Assembly: GCF_003668565.1 (NCBI RefSeq)
Contig: NZ_RCWJ01000002.1
Location: forward strand, 558,001 to 622,000
Direction: 5' to 3'
Length of the DNA stretch: 64,000 bases
DNA from: Mycetocola zhadangensis
GTDB taxonomy: Bacteria; Actinomycetota; Actinomycetes; Actinomycetales; Microbacteriaceae
Below the pieces are notes generated by a model, which worked only from the letters and a program-made list of their open reading frames with translations, was not told the origin of the DNA and ran no database searches. The position numbers were made by a program, and so were the translations under genes. Positions 53,447 to 61,684 of the stretch are shown here, one piece after another (the stretch's first letter is position 1; every line of letters begins with the position of its first letter).

Positions 53447-53475
53447 GCGGGGGCGAGCCGTCTGTTCGCCCCCGC
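53447..53475 (+). terminator. 10-bp inverted repeat after the binding-protein gene (attenuator or stabiliser)
   Basis: GCGGGGGCGA (53447-53456) and TCGCCCCCGC (53466-53475) with a 9-base loop, just after the binding-protein stop and before the ribosome site of the first enzyme gene. There is no T-run. It probably lowers expression of the enzymes relative to the binding protein, as the hairpin at 138-181 may do for the ribose system. Confidence 0.55.
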
Positions 53476-53511
53476 GCGTTGTCGAAAATTGAAGGTTCAA
53501 AAGGAGTGCGA

Positions 53512-54681
53512 ATGTTCGTGTTGGAAGATCGAGTGGCTGGAGTGCTCGCTGGTGCCGCAGTTGGGGATGCTCTGGGGGGTGCGACCGAGGGGTGGACTCC
53601 TGAGCAGATTGAAGAGCGCCACGGCGGCCGAGTCGAGGGAATCGTTGGACCATTCCTCGCCGATTGGAAAACCGCGCGGCCGATCGCGCCGTACCACAAG
53701 GGAGACGGGCACGTCACGGACGACACCCTCATGACGCACGCTCTCGTGGAGGTCTATGCGAAAAGGCGTCGCCACCTCGATGCGTACGACGTCGCGGGTG
53801 ATCTTGTGCCTCTCATGATTGGCGAGCGACGCTGGGTCCCCGAGCTCGAGGACCAGGCGCTCATCTTGCAGCGGGTTTTTCTCGCCGAGAAGTGGATCGT
53901 CGCAAAACTTCACTACGGCCACGCTGATCCCCGTGAGGCGGGCGTCGGCAACATCGTTAATTGCGGTGCAACCATGTACATGGCTCCAGTCGGGCTCGTG
54001 CACATTGGAGACCCGCACGGTGCCTACGCTGAGGCCATCGACATCGCCGGAGCGCACCAGTCGTCCTATGGGCGTGAAGCCGCAGGGGTGTTTGCCGCGG
54101 CTGTTGCGGCGTCCGCAGCGCCTGGCGCTACCGTCGCTGACGTGCGCTCTGCTGTTCTCGATGTCGCTCACGACGGTACTGCAGCCGCAATCCGGGCCGT
54201 CTTCGACGCCGTCGACACCTTCATCTCCGCAGGTGGGTCGGACGACCCGCGGGACCTCGCTCGAGTCGTGCGTACGGCCGTAGCCCCGTTCGACACAGTG
54301 GGCGAACACTACCGCTCGCCCGCGATGGATGCCCGACTGCCGTCCCGGACTAAGTCGATCGAGGAACTTCCGGTCGCGCTTGGTTTCGTTGTCGCTCGCG
54401 ACGGAGACCTCCGAGCTGCGGTGCTCGACGCCGTGAACTATGGCCGTGACTCCGACTCGATCGCGACGATGGCCGGCGCTATCTGCGGCGGCATCCACGG
54501 CCACAACGCCGTTCCGACCGAGTGGGTCTCAGGCGTGACTACCGCGAGCCGACTCGATCTCGACGGGGTGGTGACATCGATGACAGAGGTCGTCCGTGAT
54601 GTTGCACGAGCGGACGCCGATCGCGCGTCTCGGCGAGTGAACGCCCTTGCGACGGTGCTCGGCGACGAGGGCCACGCGTGA
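53512..54681 (+). CDS. ADP-ribosylglycohydrolase-family protein 1
   Basis: 389 residues. ATG 53512 has AAGGAG 5 bases upstream. The all-helical ARH fold is marked by GAAVGDALGGATEGWTPEQI at the start, the metal-binding HVTDDTLMT (Asp 70 and 71) and the second metal site YGRDSDSIATMAGAICGG (Asp 313 and 315). All key acidic residues are present, so it should be an active di-magnesium glycosidase cleaving an N- or O-ribosyl bond. In this operon the substrate is more likely a small imported riboside-like compound than ADP-ribosyl-protein. It overlaps the next gene by 4 bases. Confidence 0.85.
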   Translation: MFVLEDRVAGVLAGAAVGDALGGATEGWTPEQIEERHGGRVEGIVGPFLADWKTARPIAPYHKGDGHVTDDTLMTHALVEVYAKRRRHLDAYDVAGDLVPLMIGERRWVPELEDQALILQRVFLAEKWIVAKLHYGHADPREAGVGNIVNCGATMYMAPVGLVHIGDPHGAYAEAIDIAGAHQSSYGREAAGVFAAAVAASAAPGATVADVRSAVLDVAHDGTAAAIRAVFDAVDTFISAGGSDDPRDLARVVRTAVAPFDTVGEHYRSPAMDARLPSRTKSIEELPVALGFVVARDGDLRAAVLDAVNYGRDSDSIATMAGAICGGIHGHNAVPTEWVSGVTTASRLDLDGVVTSMTEVVRDVARADADRASRRVNALATVLGDEGHA

Positions 54682-56045
54682 GATTGACGTGGGCGCAGCC
54701 GGAGGACCTGGTTCCGGCCGAACTGGCCGCGCTTCGCGAACAGGGCGCTGCCGAGAGCGATCTCGCCCCCATCCAACGGCGATGGGCGGATGCCGGCGGA
54801 TCGATCGCACTCGCGCCGTCAGGCGCGAGTGCTGAATCTGCTGCTCCGGAGCTGCGCGTACTCGCACGCGCGGTGCTCGAGGAGTTGCAGGCCTTGCACG
54901 CGCCCAGCGTCGACGAACCGGACGAGTGGTCCGATATCGTCGCCTTGCTTCCCGCGGCGGTAGCTCCCGCTGACGCATCCGTCGCGTTCACCCGTGTGCA
55001 CGGTGCCTGGCTCGGCCGGTCCGCGGGTTGCCTGCTTGGAAAGCCCGTGGAGAAGATCCCTCGCAGCGGCATCGAGCAGATCGCTCGTGCCACAGGGAAC
55101 TGGCCGATCCGGACATACTTCACGGCTGTCGGGCTCCCCGACGAGATCGCGCGGCGCTGGCCGTGGAACCGTCGCTCAGCGCCGACCTCTCTCATCGAGA
55201 ACATCAACGGCATGCCCGAGGATGACGATCTCAACTTCCCGATCCTCGCCCTCGACCTGCTCGAGACCCACGGCAAGAACCTGACAACTGAGCACGTTGC
55301 GGAAGCCTGGCTGGGTGCACTCCCAGCGGGGCGAGTCTTCACCGCCGAGCGTGCCGCCTATCGGAACATCCTCGACGCGCGGCCGGTCCCGGATACTGCC
55401 ACGCATCACAACCCCTTCCGCGAATGGATCGGAGCCCTCATCCGTGCCGATGTGCACGGCTGGGCGCACCCCAGCGACGTGCGTGCCGCTGCCGCATCGG
55501 CGTGGACCGATGCTCGACTCAGCCACACTCGCAACGGCATATACGGCGAGATGTGGGCTGCAGCGCTTTGCTCTGCATCGTTGGTAGCGCGATCGGCCGA
55601 CGAGGCATTGGATGCCGCTGACACGGTTGTTCCTCCGGCCTCACGTCTCGCGGCCGCGGTGCGCCTCGGCCGCGAGACGGGTCGCTCGCTCACTGGTGGT
55701 TTGCTCACCGTGGACTCAGCCCTCGACACCCTGCACGAAGCTTTCGAAGGCATGCACTGGGTGCACACCCTGAACAATGCGGCGCTCGCTGCGTGCGCTC
55801 TTCAGGCATACGGCGACGATTTCGGTGCCGCAATCGCGTTCGCCGTTGCCGGCGGCTGGGACACCGATTCAGTCGGCGCAACAGTCGGGTCCGTCGTCGG
55901 CGGACTCCTGGGGGCTGACGGGATCGATGAGGCGTGGACCGCACCGCTGAAGGACCGTATCGCCACCTCGATGCCCGGCGGCACAGAGCGATCTATCCGC
56001 GAACTCGCCGAGCGCACGCTTCGCCTGTCGGCAGGTATGTCATGA
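54678..56045 (+). CDS. ADP-ribosylglycohydrolase-family protein 2 (large form)
   Basis: 455 residues, GTG start at 54678 overlapping the previous stop. Residues 1-100 form an extra N-terminal region (ERH-unlike, Ala/Glu-rich). The ARH core begins at about 105 (RVHGAWLGRSAGCLLGKPVEKI) and has the acidic cluster EDDD at 181-184 in place of TDD, and WDTDSVGATVG (Asp 395 and 397) at the second site. It is only distantly similar to the other copy. The two may act on different glycosidic linkages or form a hetero-oligomer. It overlaps the kinase gene by 4 bases. Confidence 0.8.
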   Translation: MRLTWAQPEDLVPAELAALREQGAAESDLAPIQRRWADAGGSIALAPSGASAESAAPELRVLARAVLEELQALHAPSVDEPDEWSDIVALLPAAVAPADASVAFTRVHGAWLGRSAGCLLGKPVEKIPRSGIEQIARATGNWPIRTYFTAVGLPDEIARRWPWNRRSAPTSLIENINGMPEDDDLNFPILALDLLETHGKNLTTEHVAEAWLGALPAGRVFTAERAAYRNILDARPVPDTATHHNPFREWIGALIRADVHGWAHPSDVRAAAASAWTDARLSHTRNGIYGEMWAAALCSASLVARSADEALDAADTVVPPASRLAAAVRLGRETGRSLTGGLLTVDSALDTLHEAFEGMHWVHTLNNAALAACALQAYGDDFGAAIAFAVAGGWDTDSVGATVGSVVGGLLGADGIDEAWTAPLKDRIATSMPGGTERSIRELAERTLRLSAGMS

Positions 56046-56974
56046 GTGTCGTCGTGGTAGGCAGCATCAATCAGGACGTCGTCGCTCGTGTCAACCGGAT
56101 CCCTGGCCCGGGCGAGACGGTACTCGCGTCCGCGATGGTGCGCACCGGCGGTGGGAAAGGCGCCAATCAGGCCGTCGCTGCACGCCGTGCGGGAGGAGCC
56201 TCCGTTGCTTTCGTCGGTTCTGTTGGCTCGGATCAGGAGGGTGAGGGTCTTCGTCATGCCCTCGTCGTCGACGGAATCGACGTCTCGGGACTGTCACAGG
56301 TGGAGGGACCGAGCGGCATGGCGTTCATCTCGGTAGACGACTCCGCGGACAACGCGATCGTCGTTGTACCCGGGGCGAATGCGGCAGCGACCACTCTCAC
56401 GCCCGAGCAGCGTTCACTCGTGGCGACAGCGAGTGTCTTGCTCACACAACTGGAGATTCCGACTGACCTGGTGCAGGATGCTGCTTCCACCCGCGGCGCC
56501 CAGGCCTGGCATCTCCTCAACGCCGCGCCGTCGGCGCCGTTCGTCGCGGCTAGCGCCGCGCTGCTCGCCTCCGTCGATGTGCTCATTGTCAATCAGCATG
56601 AGGCGCTCGACATTGCTGGCGTGAACGATCTCGAGACGGCCGTGATGTCGCTTGCGCCTTCCGTACGCGCGCTCGTCGTGACCCTCGGGCGTCGCGGGTC
56701 GATTGTCGTCTGTGGGGAAGAGCGAGCTGACGTTCCTGCCTTTGCAGCCGATGCGGTCGATACGACGGGTGCGGGAGACACGTTCTGCGGAGTGTTCGCC
56801 GCCGCTCTCGCGGCATCCGGCCGAGTGCCGGGAGATGTCGATGCTGCCTTGCTCGCAGACGCCGCTCGGGCGGGGGCGGCTGCGGCCGCGATTGCGGTCA
56901 CTCGCACGGGCGCGCAGGATGCAGTGCCCTCCGCGGCAGAGGTTGCCGCGCTGATCGAAAGGGCCAACGAATGA
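56042..56974 (+). CDS. PfkB-family sugar kinase (ribokinase-like)
   Basis: 310 residues. The N-terminal signature GGGKGANQAV is at 37-46 and DTTGAGDTFCG holds the catalytic Asp 246. It opens SVVVVGSINQDVVARVNRIPGPGET, the form typical of ribokinases (NxD motif with Asn 10 and Asp 12). It likely phosphorylates the sugar released by the glycohydrolases, plausibly ribose to ribose-5-phosphate. It is a second ribokinase-type gene, in addition to the one at 1368. It overlaps both neighbours by 4 bases. Confidence 0.85.
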   Translation: MSVVVVGSINQDVVARVNRIPGPGETVLASAMVRTGGGKGANQAVAARRAGGASVAFVGSVGSDQEGEGLRHALVVDGIDVSGLSQVEGPSGMAFISVDDSADNAIVVVPGANAAATTLTPEQRSLVATASVLLTQLEIPTDLVQDAASTRGAQAWHLLNAAPSAPFVAASAALLASVDVLIVNQHEALDIAGVNDLETAVMSLAPSVRALVVTLGRRGSIVVCGEERADVPAFAADAVDTTGAGDTFCGVFAAALAASGRVPGDVDAALLADAARAGAAAAAIAVTRTGAQDAVPSAAEVAALIERANE

Positions 56975-58908
56975 GCGGCGGATTCAACCCATTGCACCCG
57001 CGGGAACTGGACTTGCCAACGCGAGTTCCACTCGACGTGGACGTCTCCGCGGGGGACGCGGCAATCGCTCTCGACGACGCCAAGATCTTTGCGGCGCCAG
57101 ACGACGCAAAGGACCTTCACGAGTGGCGGTCCCAACTCGACGCGTGGCGCGATGGCGCGAGGCGACGCCATGGTGAGCCCACCCGGTACGACGACCCCGC
57201 ATCAGCCTGGGCAAGCGAATGTTTCACTGTGGCGCAGGTCTGGTTGTGGGACGAACTGTTCTTCGACTTCGCGACACAGCGGTTTACCCCTGAGCGATTT
57301 CTCGCTGACGCGCGGGAGCGTTTCGGCGGACTCGACGGTGTCGTGCTGTGGCACGCGTATCCGGTCATCGGCATCGACGATCGCAATCAGTGGGACTTCT
57401 ACGACGTGCCAGGGCTGGCCGACGTCGCGGCAGTGTTGCGGGGCGAAGGCGTCGCCGTCTTCCTCGATTACAACCCCTGGGACACAGGGACTCGTCGCGC
57501 GGGCGCAGACCAGAACGAACTCGCGGCGACGGTCCGCCGTCTTGGGGCTGACGGCGTCTTCCTCGACACTCTCAAGAAGGCTGATCCCGAACTCGTTGCT
57601 GCTCTCGATGCTGCCCGCCCCGGCATCGGCCTCGAGGGAGAGTCCAAGCTTGCGACGGAGCGGATCGCCGACCACACGCTTTCCTGGGCGCAGTGGTTCG
57701 CCGATTCCGAAGTTCCGGGCGTGCTTCGCGCCCGGTGGTTCGAACGCCGTCACATGCAGCACCACATCCGCCGCTGGCACCGCGATCATGCGGCCGAACT
57801 TCGATCGGCCTGGCTCAACGGCGTCGGCATCATGGTCTGGGAGGTCGTCTTCGGTGCGTGGGTCGGCTGGAACGACCGGGATGCAGCGACCCTGCGCCGC
57901 ATGCTCCCGGTTCAGCGCGGGTTCCAGCGCTGGCTGGTCGATGGAGAGTGGACCCCGCTCACCGTGCGTGACGGTGGGGTGGTCGGATCCACTTTTGAGC
58001 GCGGCGGCGTGACGTTGATGCTCCTCGCCAACACGGCAGACGACAGCGCCGTCTACGTCCCTCCCGGCTCGGGATGGTTGCCGCTGCACGTGGGCGACAC
58101 CGCCGATGCGATTACTGTGCCCGCTGGCGGGATCGCCGCCGCCGTGCAAATCGGCCCTGGAGCCACAATTCCGGACGCGCTCGGGTTTGCGCGGGCAGCG
58201 CTCGCCGACGAAGCTGCCCACCGCGACGATACGTTCCCGCACCGAACCTCCCGTCGTCTTGCCGCGCCGCGGTGGAACGGTCCGGTCGTGCCTCCCGAAT
58301 CCATGGGCTCACCCTGCGTCGAGGTGACAGCTGGCGAGTACATGCTCACCGTGCGATTCCGAATGAGAGAGACCGGCATGTACGACGGTGCGCCGTACGT
58401 TGACGAATGGAAGCCGCTTCCTCCACGGCTGCACGATCAGCGCACCCTCGACCGCGCGGTGGCCGTTCCGCGGCTTGTGCAGGTCGCTGCCACCGAGGTG
58501 AGCGAAGCTGAGTTCGCTCGATTCCTCGAAGCGATCGGGGAAGACGCGCGCGGCACAGACCCTGAACGTCCCGCGACAAATGTGACGTTCATGCGCGCTC
58601 GAGAGTACGCGGCCTGGGCGGGAGGCCGGCTCCCCACCGAAGATGAGTGGCAGCTTGCCGCAACCCGGCCTGGCTTCACCCGTCGTGCGCCCGAAGTGTG
58701 GAACTGGACCGAGTCGGAGTATTCGGACGGTCGCACGCGATTCGTGATGCTTAAGGGTGGAAGCGCCCATCGCAGTGTTGATTCGGACTGGTACTTCGAC
58801 GGCGGGGTGAAGCCTCCGGAGTTCAGCGCCAAACTGCTGTTGCCCGGACTCGGTCAGGACGCATCGCCGTCAATCGGTTTCCGCATCTGCAGGGAGGAGA
58901 AGCCATGA
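56971..58908 (+). CDS. Barrel-type putative glycosidase fused to a formylglycine-generating-enzyme-like domain
   Basis: 645 residues. Residues about 80-400 look like a TIM-barrel glycoside-hydrolase-type domain: VVLWHAYPVIGIDDRNQWDF, VFLDYNPWD, ADGVFLDTLKKADPELV (Asp 199) and GLEGES (Glu 222/224). Residues about 400-470 form a beta region. Residues 503-645 are an FGE/SUMF1-fold domain with TEVSEAEFARFL, RLPTEDEW (553-560), VWNWTESEYSD and IGFRIC. The catalytic cysteine pair of true FGE is not evident, so the domain may bind sugar or serve a structural role. I do not know this combination. It overlaps both neighbours by 4 bases. Confidence 0.65.
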   Translation: MSGGFNPLHPRELDLPTRVPLDVDVSAGDAAIALDDAKIFAAPDDAKDLHEWRSQLDAWRDGARRRHGEPTRYDDPASAWASECFTVAQVWLWDELFFDFATQRFTPERFLADARERFGGLDGVVLWHAYPVIGIDDRNQWDFYDVPGLADVAAVLRGEGVAVFLDYNPWDTGTRRAGADQNELAATVRRLGADGVFLDTLKKADPELVAALDAARPGIGLEGESKLATERIADHTLSWAQWFADSEVPGVLRARWFERRHMQHHIRRWHRDHAAELRSAWLNGVGIMVWEVVFGAWVGWNDRDAATLRRMLPVQRGFQRWLVDGEWTPLTVRDGGVVGSTFERGGVTLMLLANTADDSAVYVPPGSGWLPLHVGDTADAITVPAGGIAAAVQIGPGATIPDALGFARAALADEAAHRDDTFPHRTSRRLAAPRWNGPVVPPESMGSPCVEVTAGEYMLTVRFRMRETGMYDGAPYVDEWKPLPPRLHDQRTLDRAVAVPRLVQVAATEVSEAEFARFLEAIGEDARGTDPERPATNVTFMRAREYAAWAGGRLPTEDEWQLAATRPGFTRRAPEVWNWTESEYSDGRTRFVMLKGGSAHRSVDSDWYFDGGVKPPEFSAKLLLPGLGQDASPSIGFRICREEKP

Positions 58909-60092
58909 GTGCGCTTGACGGAGTGCGGGTTGTTGACGCCTCGACTCTGTTCGCCGGTCCGATGGCCGCGATGCACCTCGGCGATATGGGTGCCGACGTT
59001 GTCAAGGTCGAGCATCCCCACCGGCCCGATCCGGCACGCGGCCACGGGCCGAGCAAGGACGGGCAGAACCTCTGGTGGAAAACTCTCGGTCGCAACAAGC
59101 GCACCGTGGCGATTGACCTGCACACAGACGGCGGGCGAGACGCGTTCGTTCGACTCGCCACAACCGCCGATGTTGTGATCGAGAACTTCCGCCCCGGCAC
59201 GCTCGAGCGGTGGGGGTTGGACTACGCCGCACTCTCCGCCGAAAATCCCGGATTGGTGCTCGCGCGCGTGACCGGATTCGGCCAAATCGGTCCGTACAGA
59301 CGCCGACCGGGTTTCGGCACGCTGGCTGAGGCGATGAGCGGGTTTGCTTCGTCCACTGGTGAGCCGGATGGTCCGCCGACGCTTCCTCCGTTCGGCCTCG
59401 CGGACGGCGTCGCCTCTCTCGCCACGGCGTACGCGATCATGGTCGCCCTGCATGCTCGCGACCGAGATGGCGTCGGCCAGGAAATCGATGTCGCGATCAT
59501 CGAGCCGATCCTCGCCATGCTCGGCCCGCAGATCACGCGATGGGACCAGCTCGGCACGGTGCAGCCAAGGACGGGAAACCGTTCAGTCAACAATGCACCG
59601 CGCAACGCCTACCGAACGGCCGACGGATCCTGGGTCGCAATCTCGACCAGCGCGCAGTCGATCGCCGAGCGTGTCATTGCTCTCGTTGGTCGACCTGAAC
59701 TCGCTGATGAGGCATGGTTTGCCACCGGGGCAACCCGCGCCGAGCACGCCGACCTTCTTGATGAGGCCGTCGGCGGCTGGATCGCGCAACGCTCGCGCGA
59801 CGAGGTGATCGCAGCGTTCGAGCAAGCGGAAGCCGCCGTCGCGCCGATCTATGAGCCGTCTGACATCGTCGCAGACCCGCAGTTCAACGCGCTTGGCACT
59901 ATCCACCGCATTCACGATGCCGATCTTGGTGACATGGCCATGCAAGGCCCACTGTTTAGGCTTTCGCGGGATGAAGCGACCATCGCGTTCACGGGGCGTG
60001 CGCACGGCGCGGACACGGACGCGGTGCTGGGCGAGCTGGGCTATTCAACCGAGGAACTTGCGGCTCTCCGCGCGACAGGGAGCATTACATGA
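58905..60092 (+). CDS. Class III CoA-transferase (CaiB/BaiF family)
   Basis: 395 residues. It opens ALDGVRVVDASTLFAGPMAAMHLGDMGADVVKVEHP, the family N-terminus, and the catalytic Asp is D167 in PPFGLADGVASL. RNKRTVAIDLHTDGGRDAF and VIENFRPGTLERWGLDY are standard. It moves CoA between acyl donors and a carboxylic acid. In this operon it could activate a hydroxy-acid aglycone for cleavage by the lyase encoded next. It overlaps its neighbours by 4 bases. Confidence 0.9.
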   Translation: MSALDGVRVVDASTLFAGPMAAMHLGDMGADVVKVEHPHRPDPARGHGPSKDGQNLWWKTLGRNKRTVAIDLHTDGGRDAFVRLATTADVVIENFRPGTLERWGLDYAALSAENPGLVLARVTGFGQIGPYRRRPGFGTLAEAMSGFASSTGEPDGPPTLPPFGLADGVASLATAYAIMVALHARDRDGVGQEIDVAIIEPILAMLGPQITRWDQLGTVQPRTGNRSVNNAPRNAYRTADGSWVAISTSAQSIAERVIALVGRPELADEAWFATGATRAEHADLLDEAVGGWIAQRSRDEVIAAFEQAEAAVAPIYEPSDIVADPQFNALGTIHRIHDADLGDMAMQGPLFRLSRDEATIAFTGRAHGADTDAVLGELGYSTEELAALRATGSIT

Positions 60093-60964
60093 GCCGGACG
60101 ACCATCGTCGCGCTGTATGCGCCGGCAGACCGACCGGAACGGTTCGAGAAGGCTCTCGACGCCGGGGCGGACGCGGTCATCGTCGATCTTGAAGATGCCG
60201 TCACCGCATCGCGGAAGACGGAGGCCCGTGCAGCGCTTCCGACCTTCGCCGCGCAATGGCACGCCCGTGGCGAGCGAGCGCCCGCGGTGCAGGTGCGCGT
60301 CAATGGTGTCGGATCGTTCGCGCACGACGCCGATCTCACGGCGCTCGCCGAACTCCCCGCCGCGTTCGGCGTTCGCTTGCCCAAGACCCAGTCCGCTGAG
60401 GACGTCGCCACGATCCGGGCCGCGTTGCCGGGCCGCGAGGTGCATGCACTCCTCGAGTCGGCGATCTCGATCGAGCGCGCATTCGAGATTGCACGCTCGG
60501 GTGTCTCGTCCATCGCAACCGGGGAGGCCGACCTCCGAGCCGAGCTCGGCGTCCCGGCGGGACCGGAGGGCGAGGTCGGGCTCGCGTGGTCACGCAGCCG
60601 TATCGTGAATGCCGCCGCCGCTGCCGGCATCCGGGCGCCTTTGATGGCCGTCTTCGCCGATGTCACCGACCTTGAGGGTCTCGAGGCGAGTTGCCGTGCC
60701 GGCCGCGCGCTCGGGTTCGCCGGCCGCACCGCAGTGCACCCGCGTCAGCTCGAGGTCATTCGACGGATTTTCACACCCAGCGCTGCGGAAATAACCCGGG
60801 CACAGGGCATCGTCGACCGCGTGAAGTCCGCCGCTGCGGACGGCACCGGCGCTTTCGTGCTTGACGATGGCACGTTTATCGACATCGCCATGGTGCGGGC
60901 TGCCGAGAGGGTGCTCGGAGCGCGTGGCAATCCGCCGGGCGGGATGCCGCAGGCGGGGCCATAA
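60089..60964 (+). CDS. CoA-ester lyase (CitE/HpcH family)
   Basis: 291 residues. The barrel motifs are VIVDLEDAV at 31-39, Arg 70 in QVRVNG, metal ligand Glu 123 in HALLESAISIERA and TGEADLRAELG at 144-154, plus the C-terminal GFAGRTAVHPRQLEVI. These are the hallmarks of malyl-, citramalyl- and citryl-CoA lyases. It would split a hydroxyacyl-CoA into acetyl- or propionyl-CoA plus an oxo-acid. It is the last gene of the operon, with the CoA-transferase supplying the thioester. It converges with a two-component regulator gene. Confidence 0.88.
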   Translation: MSRTTIVALYAPADRPERFEKALDAGADAVIVDLEDAVTASRKTEARAALPTFAAQWHARGERAPAVQVRVNGVGSFAHDADLTALAELPAAFGVRLPKTQSAEDVATIRAALPGREVHALLESAISIERAFEIARSGVSSIATGEADLRAELGVPAGPEGEVGLAWSRSRIVNAAAAAGIRAPLMAVFADVTDLEGLEASCRAGRALGFAGRTAVHPRQLEVIRRIFTPSAAEITRAQGIVDRVKSAAADGTGAFVLDDGTFIDIAMVRAAERVLGARGNPPGGMPQAGP

Positions 60965-60994
60965 CATCGCTGGGTGTGGTGAACTGAGCCGAGG

Positions 60995-61684
60995 TCAGGA
61001 CCCCGGAACAGCGACCCCGTGCTCGTAGGCGTAGACGACGGCCTGGATGCGGTCGCGCAGGCCGAGCTTCTGCAGCACCTTCGACACGTGTGACTTCACG
61101 GTCGCCTCGCCGACGAAGAGTTGCTGAGCGATTTCGGCGTTCGACAGGCCCTGCGCGACGAGCGTGAGCACTTCGGACTCTCGCTCGGTGAGGGTGTCGA
61201 GAGCCGCCGGTCGCGAAACGGGGGACGTCCCTGCACCGCTCGCCGGAGCATCCGTTCGACTGCCGAATCTTTCGATCACGCGACGGGTCACCGCCGGAGC
61301 GAGGAGCGCGTCGCCGGCCGCAACCACCCGAACGGCGTCGATGAGCTGCTCGGGAGTGGAGTTTTTCAGCAGGAACCCACTCGCTCCTGCCGACAATGCC
61401 TCGAACAGGTAGTCGTCGCGGTCGAACGTGGTGAGGATGAGGACAGCGGATGTTCCGTCGTCGTTCGAGGTGATTCGCCTTGTCGCTTCCAGTCCGTCCA
61501 TGTCTGGCATCTGCACGTCCATACAAATGACGTCCGGCTGGAGTTCAGCGGCGCGGGCAAGGGCTTCGGTTCCTGTTGCGGCCTCTCCCACCACCTCAAT
61601 GTCCGCCTGCGAACCGAGAATGATCCGAAACCCGGCCCTCACCATTTCGTGGTCGTCGGCGAGGAGCACTCGGGTGGCTGTCAT
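60995..61684 (-). CDS. NarL-type response regulator
   Basis: 229 residues. The receiver domain has DDHE at 10-13, phospho-acceptor D56 in VICMDVQMPDMDG and Lys in FLLKNSTP. The LuxR-type HTH is LTERESEVLTLVAQGLSNAE, then ATVKSHVSKVLQKLGL. It overlaps its kinase gene by 4 bases. No target is adjacent apart from the convergent catabolic operon, which its transcription does not face as a promoter. Confidence 0.92.
   Translation of the reverse strand: MTATRVLLADDHEMVRAGFRIILGSQADIEVVGEAATGTEALARAAELQPDVICMDVQMPDMDGLEATRRITSNDDGTSAVLILTTFDRDDYLFEALSAGASGFLLKNSTPEQLIDAVRVVAAGDALLAPAVTRRVIERFGSRTDAPASGAGTSPVSRPAALDTLTERESEVLTLVAQGLSNAEIAQQLFVGEATVKSHVSKVLQKLGLRDRIQAVVYAYEHGVAVPGS

Noticed and set aside
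53497-54504. 335-residue minus-strand frame opposite the first ARH gene
   Set aside because: Shadow frame; the plus strand has intact ARH catalytic sites and a strong ribosome site.
57202-58242. 346-residue minus-strand frame opposite the fusion protein
   Set aside because: Shadow frame with no recognisable domain, inside a tightly overlapped plus-strand operon.
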